Below are positions 35,766-44,409 of a stretch of DNA of 64,000 nucleotides, piece by piece (the first letter of the stretch is position 1; each line of letters begins with the position of its first letter). The stretch is from assembly GCF_001400735.1 (NCBI RefSeq), contig NZ_LJPW01000089.1:40257-104256 (forward strand). The letters are read 5' to 3'. Source of the stretch: Pseudomonas caricapapayae. Lineage in GTDB: Bacteria; Pseudomonadota; Gammaproteobacteria; Pseudomonadales; Pseudomonadaceae. The notes under the pieces were generated by a model that saw only the letters and a list, made by a program, of their open reading frames with translations, did not search any database and was not told where the DNA came from. The translations under genes were made by a program, and so were the position numbers.

Positions 35766-36383
35766 GTGCCCGTCGTCTTTGTCGCCGCTTCCAAACTGCC
35801 CACACCCTTTGCAGAGTTTGCCATGCACGGCTTTATCGAGTCGGCAACCGGCCGTGAACATGTCGTCCTGAGTCTGGGCGATGTGGCGAACGGTGAGCCG
35901 GTTCTTGGCCGCGTGCATTCCGAATGCCTGACAGGCGACGCCCTGTTCAGCCAGCGTTGCGATTGCGGTTCTCAACTTGAAGCTGCCCTGCGCGCCATTG
36001 CGGCCGAGGGACGTGGCGTATTGCTGTACCTGCGTCAGGAAGGACGCGGCATCGGCCTGATGAACAAGATCCGTGCCTACGAGCTGCAGGATGGCGGTGC
36101 CGATACCGTTGAGGCCAACGAGCGTCTGGGTTTTGCTGCCGACCAGCGTGACTACGCGATCTGCCTGCCAATGCTTCAGCATCTGGGCGTTGAGTCGCTG
36201 CGCTTGATGACCAACAACCCGCGCAAGGTCAAAGCCTTGACCGACATGGGCATCAAGGTTGCCGAGCGGGTGCCTCTGCACACCGGACAGAATCCGCACA
36301 ACCGCCTTTATCTGGCGACCAAGGCCGGCAAGCTGGGGCACATGATGGGTAACGAGCATCAGAGTGAGGTCGGCCCCGCGTGA
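35766..36383 (+). CDS. ribA: GTP cyclohydrolase II
   Basis: 205 residues. The GTG at 35766 is preferred because TCAGGAG lies 7 nt upstream and it gives the standard length; an ATG 48 bp earlier is possible. Zinc ligands are Cys 54, 65 and 67 ([22 protein letters not shown]), and the catalytic block is [27 protein letters not shown] is at the C terminus. It converts GTP to the first pyrimidine intermediate, the committed riboflavin step. It supplies the activity lost in RibBX. Confidence 0.96.
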   Translation: MPVVFVAASKLPTPFAEFAMHGFIESATGREHVVLSLGDVANGEPVLGRVHSECLTGDALFSQRCDCGSQLEAALRAIAAEGRGVLLYLRQEGRGIGLMNKIRAYELQDGGADTVEANERLGFAADQRDYAICLPMLQHLGVESLRLMTNNPRKVKALTDMGIKVAERVPLHTGQNPHNRLYLATKAGKLGHMMGNEHQSEVGPA

Positions 36384-36799
36384 CACGTAGCGAGGTTCGC
36401 CAAAAACTGGAAATGGCATGGTGGCGTCAACTGGGTCTGACCCTGGCACCGTTGCTGGTGGTCTGTGTATTTTTCGGTGCCAGCGAGCCACTCATTCCCG
36501 TGTTGGCAATCCCGTTGTTCATCGCCGGGATAGGCTCGATGTTCGTCAGCCTCAAACCCTTCGGTGCTTACAAGCGCGCGCTGGCGGCCACCCAGGCCGC
36601 ACTTGATACCCCGGAAGAGCCGGCAGCATGGCTCAAACTGGCTGCCATCCGCCGTCTGGCCTTCCTCGCTGCCGGGCTGCCCGCCTGGATCGCGGCCATT
36701 GCTGTGCTGTTCGGTCTGCATCCCTTGCCGGTCTGCCTGCTGGCGTTTGCCAGCGCAGTGCTGCTCTACCTGTACCGCATTCCTGCGCTATCGCGCTGA
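36380..36799 (+). CDS. Hypothetical four-helix membrane protein
   Basis: 139 residues, function unknown. There are four hydrophobic segments: [55 protein letters not shown] and [18 protein letters not shown] soluble stretch between helices 2 and 3 contains [29 protein letters not shown]. The GTG start overlaps the ribA stop (GTGA), so it is translationally coupled to ribA. It is found in the same position in pseudomonads as far as I recall, but no role is known. Confidence 0.78.
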   Translation: MTRSEVRQKLEMAWWRQLGLTLAPLLVVCVFFGASEPLIPVLAIPLFIAGIGSMFVSLKPFGAYKRALAATQAALDTPEEPAAWLKLAAIRRLAFLAAGLPAWIAAIAVLFGLHPLPVCLLAFASAVLLYLYRIPALSR

Positions 36800-36813
36800 C
36801 CTTCCCCGGCTGA

Positions 36814-37386
36814 TCAGCCCGCCAGCAACCATACGCCAGTGGCGGCAGACGCTGCCCCTGCAATCCGCACCAACGGTGCTGCGGCTTGAGGCAGTGCGCG
36901 AACTGCGGCATAACCCGCTGCGTGCAAAGCCGCAGTCGCAGCAACGAAACCTGCTGCATAAGCCCACGGGCTGGACATGTCCGGCAGTTCAAGGCCATGC
37001 GCTACGCCGTGGAACAAAGCGAACACTGCCGTTGCTGTCACCGCCAGCGCCACGGGCGGACGCACAGCCAGTGCCACGGCCAGACCCAGCGCCAGTACCG
37101 ACGCCGCAATGCCGCTTTCCAGTGCTGGCAGGTTCAGCCCCTCAAAGCCCAGCACACCGCCGATCAGCATGGTGCCGACGAAGGTGCAAGGCAGCGCCCA
37201 GCGGGCTGTGCCTTGTTGCTGCGCAGCCCACAGACCGACCGCAAGCATCGCCAGCAAATGGTCCAGCCCGCCAATCGGATGGCTGATACCCGCGATCAGA
37301 CCGTTATCGCCATGACCGGGGTGAGCCAGCGCCAGGGTCGGGATCAGCAGCAGCGCGAGGGCGCCAAGGGCTTTTTTGTAGTTCAT
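36814..37386 (-). CDS. ureJ: HupE/UreJ-family nickel permease
   Basis: 190 residues. The signal-like start ends in ALAHPGHGDNGL, a His-rich motif of the family. HPIGGLDHLLAMLAVGLWA is the conserved HupE/UreJ sequence, and about six membrane helices follow, including LALGLAVALAVRPPVALAVTATAVFALFHGVAHG. Members take up nickel for urease or hydrogenase. It sits directly behind ureG in a leftward ureE-F-G-J operon, which favours the UreJ name. Confidence 0.9.
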   Translation of the reverse strand: MNYKKALGALALLLIPTLALAHPGHGDNGLIAGISHPIGGLDHLLAMLAVGLWAAQQQGTARWALPCTFVGTMLIGGVLGFEGLNLPALESGIAASVLALGLAVALAVRPPVALAVTATAVFALFHGVAHGLELPDMSSPWAYAAGFVAATAALHAAGYAAVRALPQAAAPLVRIAGAASAATGVWLLAG

Positions 37387-37411
37387 CGAAGGGTTCCTTT
37401 TGGTTGTGAAT

Positions 37412-38029
37412 TCAGGCGGCCGCAGTCAGCAGGCCCTGGCGTTCAATGAAGGCAATGATCTGCTCCAGACCCTGGCCGGTTTTCTGGTTGCTGAACACGA
37501 ACGGCTTTTCGCCGCGCATCTTGCGTGTGTCGCTGTCCATCATTTCCAGTGACGCGCCCACCAGCGGCGCGAGGTCGATCTTGTTGATCACCAGCAGATC
37601 AGACTTGCAGATACCGGGGCCGCCCTTGCGAGGCAGCTTGTCGCCTGCCGACACGTCGATTACATAGATCGTCAGGTCGGAGAGCTCCGGGCTGAACGTC
37701 GCGGAAAGGTTATCGCCGCCGGACTCGACAATAATCAGGTCCAGGCCCTCAAAGCGGCGATTGAGCTGGTCAACCGCTTCAAGGTTGATCGAGGCGTCTT
37801 CACGAATGGCGGTGTGCGGGCAGCCACCGGTTTCAACACCGATGATGCGCTCAGGTGCCAGTGCCTCGTTGCGCACCAGAAAGTCAGCGTCTTCGCGGGT
37901 ATAGATATCGTTGGTCACGACCGCCAGGTTATAGCGGTCGCGCAATGCCAGGCATAGAGCCAGGGTCAGGGCCGTCTTGCCGGACCCGACCGGGCCACCG
38001 ATACCGACGCGCAGAGGTTGGCTGTTCAT
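37412..38029 (-). CDS. ureG: Urease accessory GTPase UreG
   Basis: 205 residues. The P-loop is [11 protein letters not shown] (8-18), followed by [15 protein letters not shown], the metal-linked CPH in [15 protein letters not shown] (Cys-Pro-His dimer zinc/nickel site), [19 protein letters not shown] and [16 protein letters not shown]. It powers Ni insertion into urease with UreD-UreF. The ATG at 38029 follows GGAG at normal spacing; 38041 is an in-frame extension. It lies 21 bp after ureF. Confidence 0.97.
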   Translation of the reverse strand: MNSQPLRVGIGGPVGSGKTALTLALCLALRDRYNLAVVTNDIYTREDADFLVRNEALAPERIIGVETGGCPHTAIREDASINLEAVDQLNRRFEGLDLIIVESGGDNLSATFSPELSDLTIYVIDVSAGDKLPRKGGPGICKSDLLVINKIDLAPLVGASLEMMDSDTRKMRGEKPFVFSNQKTGQGLEQIIAFIERQGLLTAAA

Positions 38030-38050
38030 TGAGTTCTCCATAAAGACTGA

Positions 38051-38725
38051 TCAGGACCGGAATAACCGGCTGTATTGACGTTCGTGCGCCATGCTCGCCA
38101 GAGAAAGACCAAAGGCCGCGCTGCCAGCATGGTGAGTATCGTGTCTGGTTGCACTGACCTGCGCCTGCTGCAACAAGGGCAACAGCTCGCTGGTCAGGCG
38201 TTGCGCAGCCTGCTGGCCCAGCGGCAGGGTTTTCATCAGTACGGCCAACTGGTTTTCCAGCCAGCTCCACAGCCAGGCGGCCAGCGCGTCTTGCGCATCA
38301 ATCCGCCAGGCGCGCGCAGCCAGTGCCCAGCCAAGGGCCAGATGCGGCTCTGCTGTCTGCTCCAGGAACCGGCGTGCCTCGCGATCCAGCTCTGGCAGGC
38401 CATTGAGCAACTGTTGCAGTGAGTAACCCATCTGTCGGCTCTCCTGATACAGCTCGCGTGTTTCGCGGCTGGCGCGGTGCTGCTCGCTGACTTGCAGCAG
38501 CTGGCCCCAGTCACCGGCTGACGCTGCCTCGCAATGGGCGAGCAGCAAGGGTGCCTCGAAACGGGCGAGATTGAGCAGCAGTTGATCACCGATCCAGCGG
38601 CCCGCAGTCTGCGGATCCACCACAATGGCTTGCTCCACCGCCATTTCCAGCCCTTGCGAATAGCTGTAGCCACCAATCGGCAACTGCGGGCTGGCCAGAC
38701 GCAAAAGCGCCCAGGCGCTGTTCAC
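38051..38725 (-). CDS. ureF: Urease accessory protein UreF
   Basis: 224 residues, all-helical. It opens with LLRLASPQLPIGGYSYSQGLEMAVEQ, the UreF signature, and contains LYQESRQMGYSLQQLL and LGQQAAQRLTSELLPLL; the His-rich C-terminal part ARHDTHHAGSAAFGL-like text (SATRHDTHHAGSAAF) lies near the end. It acts as the activation-complex checkpoint between UreD and UreG. It overlaps ureE by 4 bp. Confidence 0.95.
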   Translation of the reverse strand: MNSAWALLRLASPQLPIGGYSYSQGLEMAVEQAIVVDPQTAGRWIGDQLLLNLARFEAPLLLAHCEAASAGDWGQLLQVSEQHRASRETRELYQESRQMGYSLQQLLNGLPELDREARRFLEQTAEPHLALGWALAARAWRIDAQDALAAWLWSWLENQLAVLMKTLPLGQQAAQRLTSELLPLLQQAQVSATRHDTHHAGSAAFGLSLASMAHERQYSRLFRS

Positions 38726-39222
38726 TTGCGCACGCCGAACTGGTGCATGCGCGGCGGATAGTTGAAATCCTCTTCGCCGGCACGCGAGTGATGATGACCG
38801 CCGCCATAGGCACCGTGTTCCGGCTGGAAAGGCGCTTCGAGCGTTTCAACGGTGGCACCCAACTGATCGAGCATGGCCTTGAGCACATAGTCTTCAAGCA
38901 GGCGCAGCCAGCCATCGCCGACTTGCAGGGCGACGTGACGATTGCCCAGATGATAAGCGGCGCGGGTCAGTTCGAACGTGCTGCTGCAAGTGACATGCAT
39001 CAGTTTTTCGGGACGTGCGCAGACACGCACGATGCGGCCGTCCTGCGCCTGCAGAAACTCGCCATCGCGCAGTGGTGACTGACCACGCTGCAGAAACAAG
39101 CCGACGTCTTCGTTTTCCGCACTGAAGCAGCGCAGGCGACTCTTGCTGCGCGCCTCGAAATTCAAATGCAGCTCGGCGGCCCATTCGGCCTGGGGTTCGA
39201 TTCGATTGTGAATCACCAGCAT
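38722..39222 (-). CDS. ureE: Urease accessory nickel metallochaperone UreE
   Basis: 166 residues. The N-terminal peptide-binding domain (MLVIHNRIEPQAEWAAEL) is followed by a ferredoxin-like metal-binding domain (HVTCSSTFELTRAAYHLGNRHVALQV) with the interface His. The C-terminal His tail GGGHHHSRAGEE and Y/HQFGVRK end are present. It delivers nickel to UreG. The ATG at 39222 is chosen by the family N terminus (a longer frame reaches 39240). It is the first gene of the leftward operon. The 287 bp upstream hold repeat-like text and no clear gene. Confidence 0.96.
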   Translation of the reverse strand: MLVIHNRIEPQAEWAAELHLNFEARSKSRLRCFSAENEDVGLFLQRGQSPLRDGEFLQAQDGRIVRVCARPEKLMHVTCSSTFELTRAAYHLGNRHVALQVGDGWLRLLEDYVLKAMLDQLGATVETLEAPFQPEHGAYGGGHHHSRAGEEDFNYPPRMHQFGVRK

Positions 39223-39509
39223 CAGATAGCTTCCAGCCAATTGCGATGCTTCAAATCAGAGCAAGGGGCTTGCCAACAGTGCAGGTTGTGGGAAATGTCT
39301 GGCAGGCGCGGACGACGTTGATCAAGATGCGTCGTTGATTGCTCTTTTAGGGTGCGCAAATAAAAACATGCACATTTTTGGTGCTCTTGCTGTTCTTCGC
39401 TGAGGGGCATTGGCGCGCGACAATCCGTGTTGCGCACCACGCGATGAATGACTCTCGTGCCCTCGCTGCGTAGCGCGCCGCTGAAGCACGCGGGATCGCG
39501 GTGGGTCAC

Positions 39510-40142
39510 TCAATCGTGACTGCCCAGCCCTCGCCAGTGGCGTGCGCCAATAAAGATGAAGCGCAGTTGCTGGGTAATCTTGGCTTGAGGCGTCAGATGC
39601 GGCGCAAGCGACGCGGGAGGTGGGTCGATCAGTTCCGGGAGCATTGCGAACACACTCTTGACTACCAGGTCGGCGATGATCGACAGCGCATCGGCATTCA
39701 GGTGCTGCCATTTGGGCATCTTTGCCAGGTCGGCCGTCAGGTCGGCACTTATGCCTTCGCGCAAAGCTCCCAGCGCCTGACGCACCTTGAGAGAGCCGCC
39801 GTACTGTTCGCGGGCCAGAAACAGAAACTGCGAGCGGTTGGCCGCGACACGTTCGAGAAATATCTTCACCGACGCACGAATCAGACCGCCCATTGCGAAC
39901 TCATTGTGCCGCACCAGCCGTATGGTCTCGCGGAAGGTCTGGCCGACCTCACTGACCAGCGCCAGCCCCAACTGATCCATGTCTTCAAAATGACGATAGA
40001 ACCCGGTCGGCACGATGCCCGCTGTTCGCGCCACCTCTCGCAGGCTCAAGCTGCCGAAGCCGCGCCCGCTCTCCATCAACTGATGGGCAGCATCAAGCAG
40101 GGCTCTTCGGGTCTGTTGTTTCTGTTCGGCGCGGGGCAGCAT
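39510..40142 (-). CDS. TetR-family regulator, FabR/DesT type
   Basis: 210 residues. The N-terminal HTH is QTRRALLDAAHQLM...FGSLSLREVARTAGIVPTGFYRHFEDMDQLGLAL, close to FabR of E. coli, which senses acyl-CoA/ACP saturation to control unsaturated fatty-acid synthesis genes. The ligand domain includes RASVKIFLERVAANRSQFLFLAREQYGGS, also typical of FabR/DesT. No desaturase or fab gene lies nearby, so the targets would be elsewhere. It diverges from the AsmA-family gene with 223 bp between. Confidence 0.87.
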   Translation of the reverse strand: MLPRAEQKQQTRRALLDAAHQLMESGRGFGSLSLREVARTAGIVPTGFYRHFEDMDQLGLALVSEVGQTFRETIRLVRHNEFAMGGLIRASVKIFLERVAANRSQFLFLAREQYGGSLKVRQALGALREGISADLTADLAKMPKWQHLNADALSIIADLVVKSVFAMLPELIDPPPASLAPHLTPQAKITQQLRFIFIGARHWRGLGSHD

Positions 40143-40365
40143 GGCTCAAACGATTCTTGGATTAGGCTGGGCTGCACTTTACCAAATGCGCTTTACCTGC
40201 GTCGAAAGGGTTTTCAGGACGGCCCCTCGAATGGAGCCGCAGTATCGGTGCTGCCCTTTGCTGCGATTTCGTATTCAAATCAAACCCTCGGCGCGTTTGT
40301 CAGTCGAACATTCATGTCGTATTCAGCGCGCCAGGGTCGGGGCGCTGTTTTCTGGAGAGTCACGC

Positions 40366-42432
40366 ATGACGCGCAGCCGCAAGATTTTCGCCTGGACAGG
40401 TGCCACGTTACTGGTGGTGCTGGCCATATTGGTCATTGTGATTGTCACTTTCGACTGGAATCGCATCAAACCCACCCTCAATCAGAAAGTCAGCGAAGCG
40501 CTGCATCGCCCGTTCGCCATCAATGGCGATCTGGACGTACGCTGGACGCGCGAGCCTGAGCTCGGTGGCTGGCGCGCGTGGGTGCCGTCTCCGCACTTCG
40601 TCGCCGATGACCTGACGCTGGGTAATCCCGAGTGGTCGAAGACCCCGCAGATGGTAACCCTCAAGCACGTTGAATTTCGTCTGTCGCTGCTGCCGTTGCT
40701 GGCCCAGCAAGTGGTCATCCCGCGTATCGATTTGACCGGCCCCGAGGCAAAGCTTGAGCGTCTGGCCGATGGTCGCGCCAACTGGGTATTTGACCTGCCC
40801 AAATCCGATCCCGATGCCGAACCTTCCAAATGGGTTGTGGATATCGGCGCGATCAAATTCGACAAGGGGCTGGTGAGCTTCAATGACCAGACGTTGAATG
40901 CCAATCTGGACGTGGTGATCGATTTGCTCGGCAAGCCGATCCCGTTCAGTGAAATCGTCGGTAGCAAGGAAGCGCAAAAAGCGCAGGACAAGGGCGCGGT
41001 GCCGCAGGACTATGCGTTTGGCCTTGCTGTTACAGGCCAGTACCACGGTCAGAAACTGAACGGCACCGGCAAAGTGGGCGGCCTGCTCGCGCTCAAAGAC
41101 GCCAGTCAGCCGTTTCCGGTGCAGGCTGATGTGAAGGTCGGTGATACCCACGTGGTCATCGCAGGCACCTTGACCGATCCACAGAACCTGGGCGCATTGG
41201 ACCTGCGCCTCAAACTTTCCGGGGCGAGCCTGAGCAATCTTTACCCTCTGACCGGCGTGACCCTGCCGGACTCTCCTGCCTATTCGACCGACGGCCGCCT
41301 GGTTGCCAGGCTACACGATCCGGCAGGTGCCAACTTTCGTTACGAAGGCTTCAACGGCAAGATCGGCAACAGCGACATCCACGGAGACCTGGGTTTCGTT
41401 GCCAGTCAGCCTCGGCCCAGGCTGACCGGCGTGCTGGTGTCCAATCAGTTGTTGTTCAGCGACCTGGCACCACTGATCGGCGCGGACTCTAATGCGGCGC
41501 AGAAAAAGCGTGGCGGCGAGAGCAAGCAGCCGTCGGGCAAGGTTCTGCCTGTCGAAGAGTTTCAGACCGACCGCTGGCGAGCGATGGATGCCGACGTTGA
41601 GTTCACCGGCAAGCGCATCGTGCAAAGCCCGGACCTGCCGTTCACAGACCTGTATACCCACCTGATTCTCAACGATGGTCAGTTAAGCCTTGAGCCGCTG
41701 CGTTTTGGCGTGGCGGGCGGCAAGCTGGATGCCGATATTCGTCTGGATGGCCGCAACAAGCCGATGCAGGGCAGGGCAAAGCTGTCGGCGCGCAACTTCA
41801 AGCTCAAGCAGCTGTTTCCGACGTTCGAGCCAATGAAAACCAGCTTCGGTGAGTTGAACGGTGATGCTGACATCAGTGGTCGCGGCAACTCGATTGCGGC
41901 GCTGCTTGGCACTGCCAACGGCGAAATGAAAATGTTGGTGAACGATGGCGCGATCAGTCGCGGCCTGATGGAAATCGCCGGCCTCAACGTAGGCAACTAT
42001 GTAGTGGGCAAGCTGTTTGGCGACAAGGATGTGAAGATCAATTGCGCGGCCTCTGATTTCGGTATCAAGGACGGGCTGGCAACCAGTCGGCTGTTCGTCT
42101 TCGATACCGAGAATGCCATCATCTACATCAATGGCACGGCGAACATGAAGACCGAGCAACTGGACTTGCAGATCAACCCGGAATCCAAAGGCTTCCGTGT
42201 GTTCTCGCTACGCTCGCCGCTGTACGTCAATGGGCCATTCGCCAAGCCCAATGCGGGCGTGCAGTCCGGCCCGTTACTGTTGCGCGGCGCCGGCATGGTC
42301 CTGCTCGGGGCCACCGTAGGCCCGGCCGCCGGTCTGTTGGCGCTGGTCGCGACGGGCGACAGTGAGCCGAACCAGTGTGGCCCGCTATTGGAACAGATGC
42401 GTACGGGCAAGGCGCCGAAGACGGTGAAGTAA
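40366..42432 (+). CDS. AsmA-family envelope protein
   Basis: 688 residues. One N-terminal helix (LLVVLAILVIVIVTF, about 14-28) anchors it to the inner membrane. The AsmA core follows, with KPTLNQKVSEALHRPFAINGDLDVRW, LTLGNPEWSKTPQMVTLKHVEFRLSLLPLL, PRIDLTGPEAKLERLADGRANWVFD. The C-terminal AsmA domain includes FGELNGDADISGRGNSIAALLGTANGEMKMLVNDGAISRGLMEIAGLNVGNYVVGKLFGD. The family forms long beta-groove bridges thought to move phospholipids to the outer membrane. The ATG at 40366 has CTGGAGAG upstream; a long 5' extension to 40141 is unlikely. Confidence 0.9.
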   Translation: MTRSRKIFAWTGATLLVVLAILVIVIVTFDWNRIKPTLNQKVSEALHRPFAINGDLDVRWTREPELGGWRAWVPSPHFVADDLTLGNPEWSKTPQMVTLKHVEFRLSLLPLLAQQVVIPRIDLTGPEAKLERLADGRANWVFDLPKSDPDAEPSKWVVDIGAIKFDKGLVSFNDQTLNANLDVVIDLLGKPIPFSEIVGSKEAQKAQDKGAVPQDYAFGLAVTGQYHGQKLNGTGKVGGLLALKDASQPFPVQADVKVGDTHVVIAGTLTDPQNLGALDLRLKLSGASLSNLYPLTGVTLPDSPAYSTDGRLVARLHDPAGANFRYEGFNGKIGNSDIHGDLGFVASQPRPRLTGVLVSNQLLFSDLAPLIGADSNAAQKKRGGESKQPSGKVLPVEEFQTDRWRAMDADVEFTGKRIVQSPDLPFTDLYTHLILNDGQLSLEPLRFGVAGGKLDADIRLDGRNKPMQGRAKLSARNFKLKQLFPTFEPMKTSFGELNGDADISGRGNSIAALLGTANGEMKMLVNDGAISRGLMEIAGLNVGNYVVGKLFGDKDVKINCAASDFGIKDGLATSRLFVFDTENAIIYINGTANMKTEQLDLQINPESKGFRVFSLRSPLYVNGPFAKPNAGVQSGPLLLRGAGMVLLGATVGPAAGLLALVATGDSEPNQCGPLLEQMRTGKAPKTVK

Positions 42433-42455
42433 TCGTCAGAACCTTTCGCCCACAA

Positions 42456-42483
42456 AAAAGCCAGGACACAGGTCCTGGCTTTT
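42456..42483. terminator. Bidirectional terminator
   Basis: AAAAGCCAGGAC (42456-42467) and GTCCTGGCTTTT (42472-42483) form a perfect 12-bp stem with a 4-nt loop. The A and T ends suit termination of both the AsmA-family gene and the convergent ferritin-like gene. Confidence 0.9.
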
Positions 42484-42499
42484 CATTTGCTGCCGCGTG

Positions 42500-43042
42500 T
42501 TACAGATCGTTCAGAATATCCGCCATGTCATCAGCGTGCTCTTCTTCCTGAGCAAGGATTTCTTCGAAGATGCGACGCGTAGTCGGGTCGCTGTCACCGA
42601 GGTACTGAATGATCTCGCGATAGCTGTCCACCGCAATGCGCTCGGCGACCAGATCCTCGTAGACCATTTCCTTCAGTGTATTGCCCGCCACGTACTGCGC
42701 GTGAGAGTTCTTCGACAACGTATCCGGGTTGAACTCAGGCTCGCCGCCCAGTTGCACGATGCGCTCTGCCAGCTTGTCGGCGTGCTGCGCTTCCTGTTCT
42801 GCGTGCTCCAGAAATTCGGCGGCTGCCACGCTCGCCTTCAGGCCCGACGCCATATAGTAGTGGCGCTTGTAGCGCAGCACACAGACCAGTTCGGTCGCCA
42901 GCGACTCATTGAGCAGGCGCAGCACGGTCTCGCGGTCAGCGCTGTAACCTTCAGTCACAGCACCATCTTCAACGTTTTGGCGTGCGCGCTGGCGCAGAGT
43001 GTTTACATCGGAAAGCTGTGATTGCGGTGCAGAAATCATCAT
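42500..43042 (-). CDS. Ferritin-like (bacterioferritin-type) diiron protein
   Basis: 180 residues. Four-helix ferritin fold with carboxylate/His ligands at the bacterioferritin positions: Glu 51 (ESLATELVCVLRYKRHYYMASG), Glu 84 and His 87 (EFLEHAEQEAQHADKLAERI), Glu 134 (EDLVAERIAVDSYREII) and Glu 166/His 169 (ILAQEEEHADDMADIL). An N-terminal extension of about 35 residues is unlike classical Bfr, and no heme Met is obvious. Iron storage or DNA/oxidative protection is likely. GGAG precedes two tandem ATGs; the second (43039) has the better spacing. Confidence 0.87.
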   Translation of the reverse strand: MMISAPQSQLSDVNTLRQRARQNVEDGAVTEGYSADRETVLRLLNESLATELVCVLRYKRHYYMASGLKASVAAAEFLEHAEQEAQHADKLAERIVQLGGEPEFNPDTLSKNSHAQYVAGNTLKEMVYEDLVAERIAVDSYREIIQYLGDSDPTTRRIFEEILAQEEEHADDMADILNDL

Positions 43043-43249
43043 TTATCTCCAGGGTTCATCAGGTTTTGCTGTCTCGCTCTGTGTGTCGCCCGGCAGGATC
43101 AGCAAAGGGTGTGAGTGCTGGAGGAGGGGAAAAGTTTTATTGGATTTTCGTCGCTAGCGACGGTGGTGACTGAATGTAAAAATATAAGAAACGAGTGCAG
43201 AACGCTGCGGTCCCAACCATGAGACCCAAATAAATCGTGGAGATACACA

Positions 43250-43336
43250 ATGCTCAAGTTCCTGGGAAGCACCGTTGGCATCATCTTTCTGATCGGCCTG
43301 GTCGTGGTTATTGCCCTGTTCAAGCTGGTTTTCTAA
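43250..43336 (+). CDS. 28-residue hydrophobic mini-protein
   Basis: A complete small gene: ATG at 43250 with GTGGAGATACACA upstream (GGAG 7-8 nt before the start), 28 codons and a TAA. The protein is MLKFLG, then one uninterrupted hydrophobic helix (STVGIIFLIGLVVVIALF) and the basic ending KLVF, a single-pass inner-membrane peptide. Codon use is ordinary Pseudomonas. No family name is known to me. It stands alone between the divergent ferritin-like gene and the T6SS immunity genes. Confidence 0.72.
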   Translation: MLKFLGSTVGIIFLIGLVVVIALFKLVF

Positions 43337-43502
43337 GCGTTAATCTGCTGGTTGGCCTGATACTGCGCTCTGGAGGGTTCTTCGGAGCGTGGTGATATTT
43401 TTCTATCTTGGGGAATGCGCTGTGATTCGTCATGTAATTTAGGCAAATCACCACCGTCAATCCCGCGCCCGGATCCGTTCGGGTGTGCGTTATCATCATC
43501 TT

Positions 43503-43877
43503 TCAAGCGTGGGGAATCACAAACTGCGTGAAGCCGATCAGGGCCATAAGCACCACGATCTGCGCTGTCCAGGGGATAAACAGCAGGTACTTCATGTTTT
43601 TAGGAAAGCTTCTGGATTCCTCTATATCCATAAGGCCATGTTTCTTACCCAAGCTGGGAAAAATCAAAAACAGATACATCATCCCGCACCGCACCATTTT
43701 TCCAGGCATGCCTGCGTCGCCGTACGTGGATTTGTTGTCTGTGATGAGCTTGCAGTTGGGTAAGTGTGATTCGAAAATGTCCGTGTAGTTATGTGCTACG
43801 TAGGCTGACGCGAGAATAATGATGAGCATCGCGGCGTACAAGAAAATCCCAATTAGGCCCGGCTCGATACTGGTCAC
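43503..43877 (-). CDS. Small membrane protein, third putative T6SS immunity paralogue
   Basis: 124 residues from a GTG start. Three membrane segments: IGIFLYAAMLIIILASAYVA (9-28), MMYLFLIFPSLG (about 66-77) and LLFIPWTAQIVVLMALIGFT (about 98-117). It shares with the two upstream paralogues the pattern AHxYxxxxExxLPNC, GKMxRxG and GLxDIxE, but has lost the middle block SSVQTIREAWSGGG. It is the last gene of the hcp-effector unit and the most diverged copy. Lower GC than the neighbourhood. Immunity to the Gly-rich effector is inferred from position and paralogy. The weak Shine-Dalgarno leaves the start uncertain. Confidence 0.78.
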   Translation of the reverse strand: MTSIEPGLIGIFLYAAMLIIILASAYVAHNYTDIFESHLPNCKLITDNKSTYGDAGMPGKMVRCGMMYLFLIFPSLGKKHGLMDIEESRSFPKNMKYLLFIPWTAQIVVLMALIGFTQFVIPHA

Positions 43878-43967
43878 GTTCTGATCTCGCTCATGAAGAC
43901 TGTTCCCTTGTGCGCTTTATGAAAGAAGGAGTGTCATGTGTGCCTTCGATCTTGTCGTTATCGATTG

Positions 43968-44339
43968 CTAATCTTGACCCAGGAAAATACTAAGTGCCAT
44001 CATCGCTGTGAGTAAACAGAAATTTACGACCGTCGGGATTATCAAGGATTTTTTATAAAACGCTGGGAGTTTTTCAACCTCTTTGTCATCAATGACGCCT
44101 CTCTTGGCGCTTAGCTTCGGCACCATCAATACTACAGAAATAACGCCACCGCGTATGACCTTTCCGAGCAGGCCACCACCTGACCATGCTTCTCTGATGG
44201 TCTGTACAGAAGAGCAGTTCGGTAGCTGCTGTTCGATGGTCTCAACATACTTGTGCGCAATGAAGGCGGTGACGAAGAGGTTAAGTATCATCGGTACCAT
44301 TATGAGCAGACCGACCAAGTCTATCGGGATATTTATCAT
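43968..44339 (-). CDS. Small membrane protein, second putative T6SS immunity paralogue
   Basis: 123 residues. Three membrane segments: DLVGLLIMVPMILNLFVTAFIA (7-28), VIRGGVISVVLMVP (about 60-74) and LIIPTVVNFCLLTAMMALSIFLG (about 98-120). From HKYVETIE to the SGGGL block it is almost identical to the first paralogue (one difference over about 29 residues), including QLPNCSSVQTIREAW. A lysine-rich loop between helices 2 and 3 contains RGVIDDKEVEKLPAFYKK. It lies 70 bp after the first copy. The ATG at 44339 is preferred over an in-frame extension to 44423, which lacks homology to the paralogues. Confidence 0.85.
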   Translation of the reverse strand: MINIPIDLVGLLIMVPMILNLFVTAFIAHKYVETIEQQLPNCSSVQTIREAWSGGGLLGKVIRGGVISVVLMVPKLSAKRGVIDDKEVEKLPAFYKKSLIIPTVVNFCLLTAMMALSIFLGQD

Positions 44340-44409
44340 GGTCTGATCGACCTTGCCAGCATGGCGTGTGAGAGTTTCATTAAAAATAATATGTTCTATT
44401 TGGGCAGTT

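Noticed and set aside
39223..39509. 95-codon leftward frame upstream of ureE
   Set aside because: Sequence is repeat-like and the frame lacks a ribosome site and conserved features.
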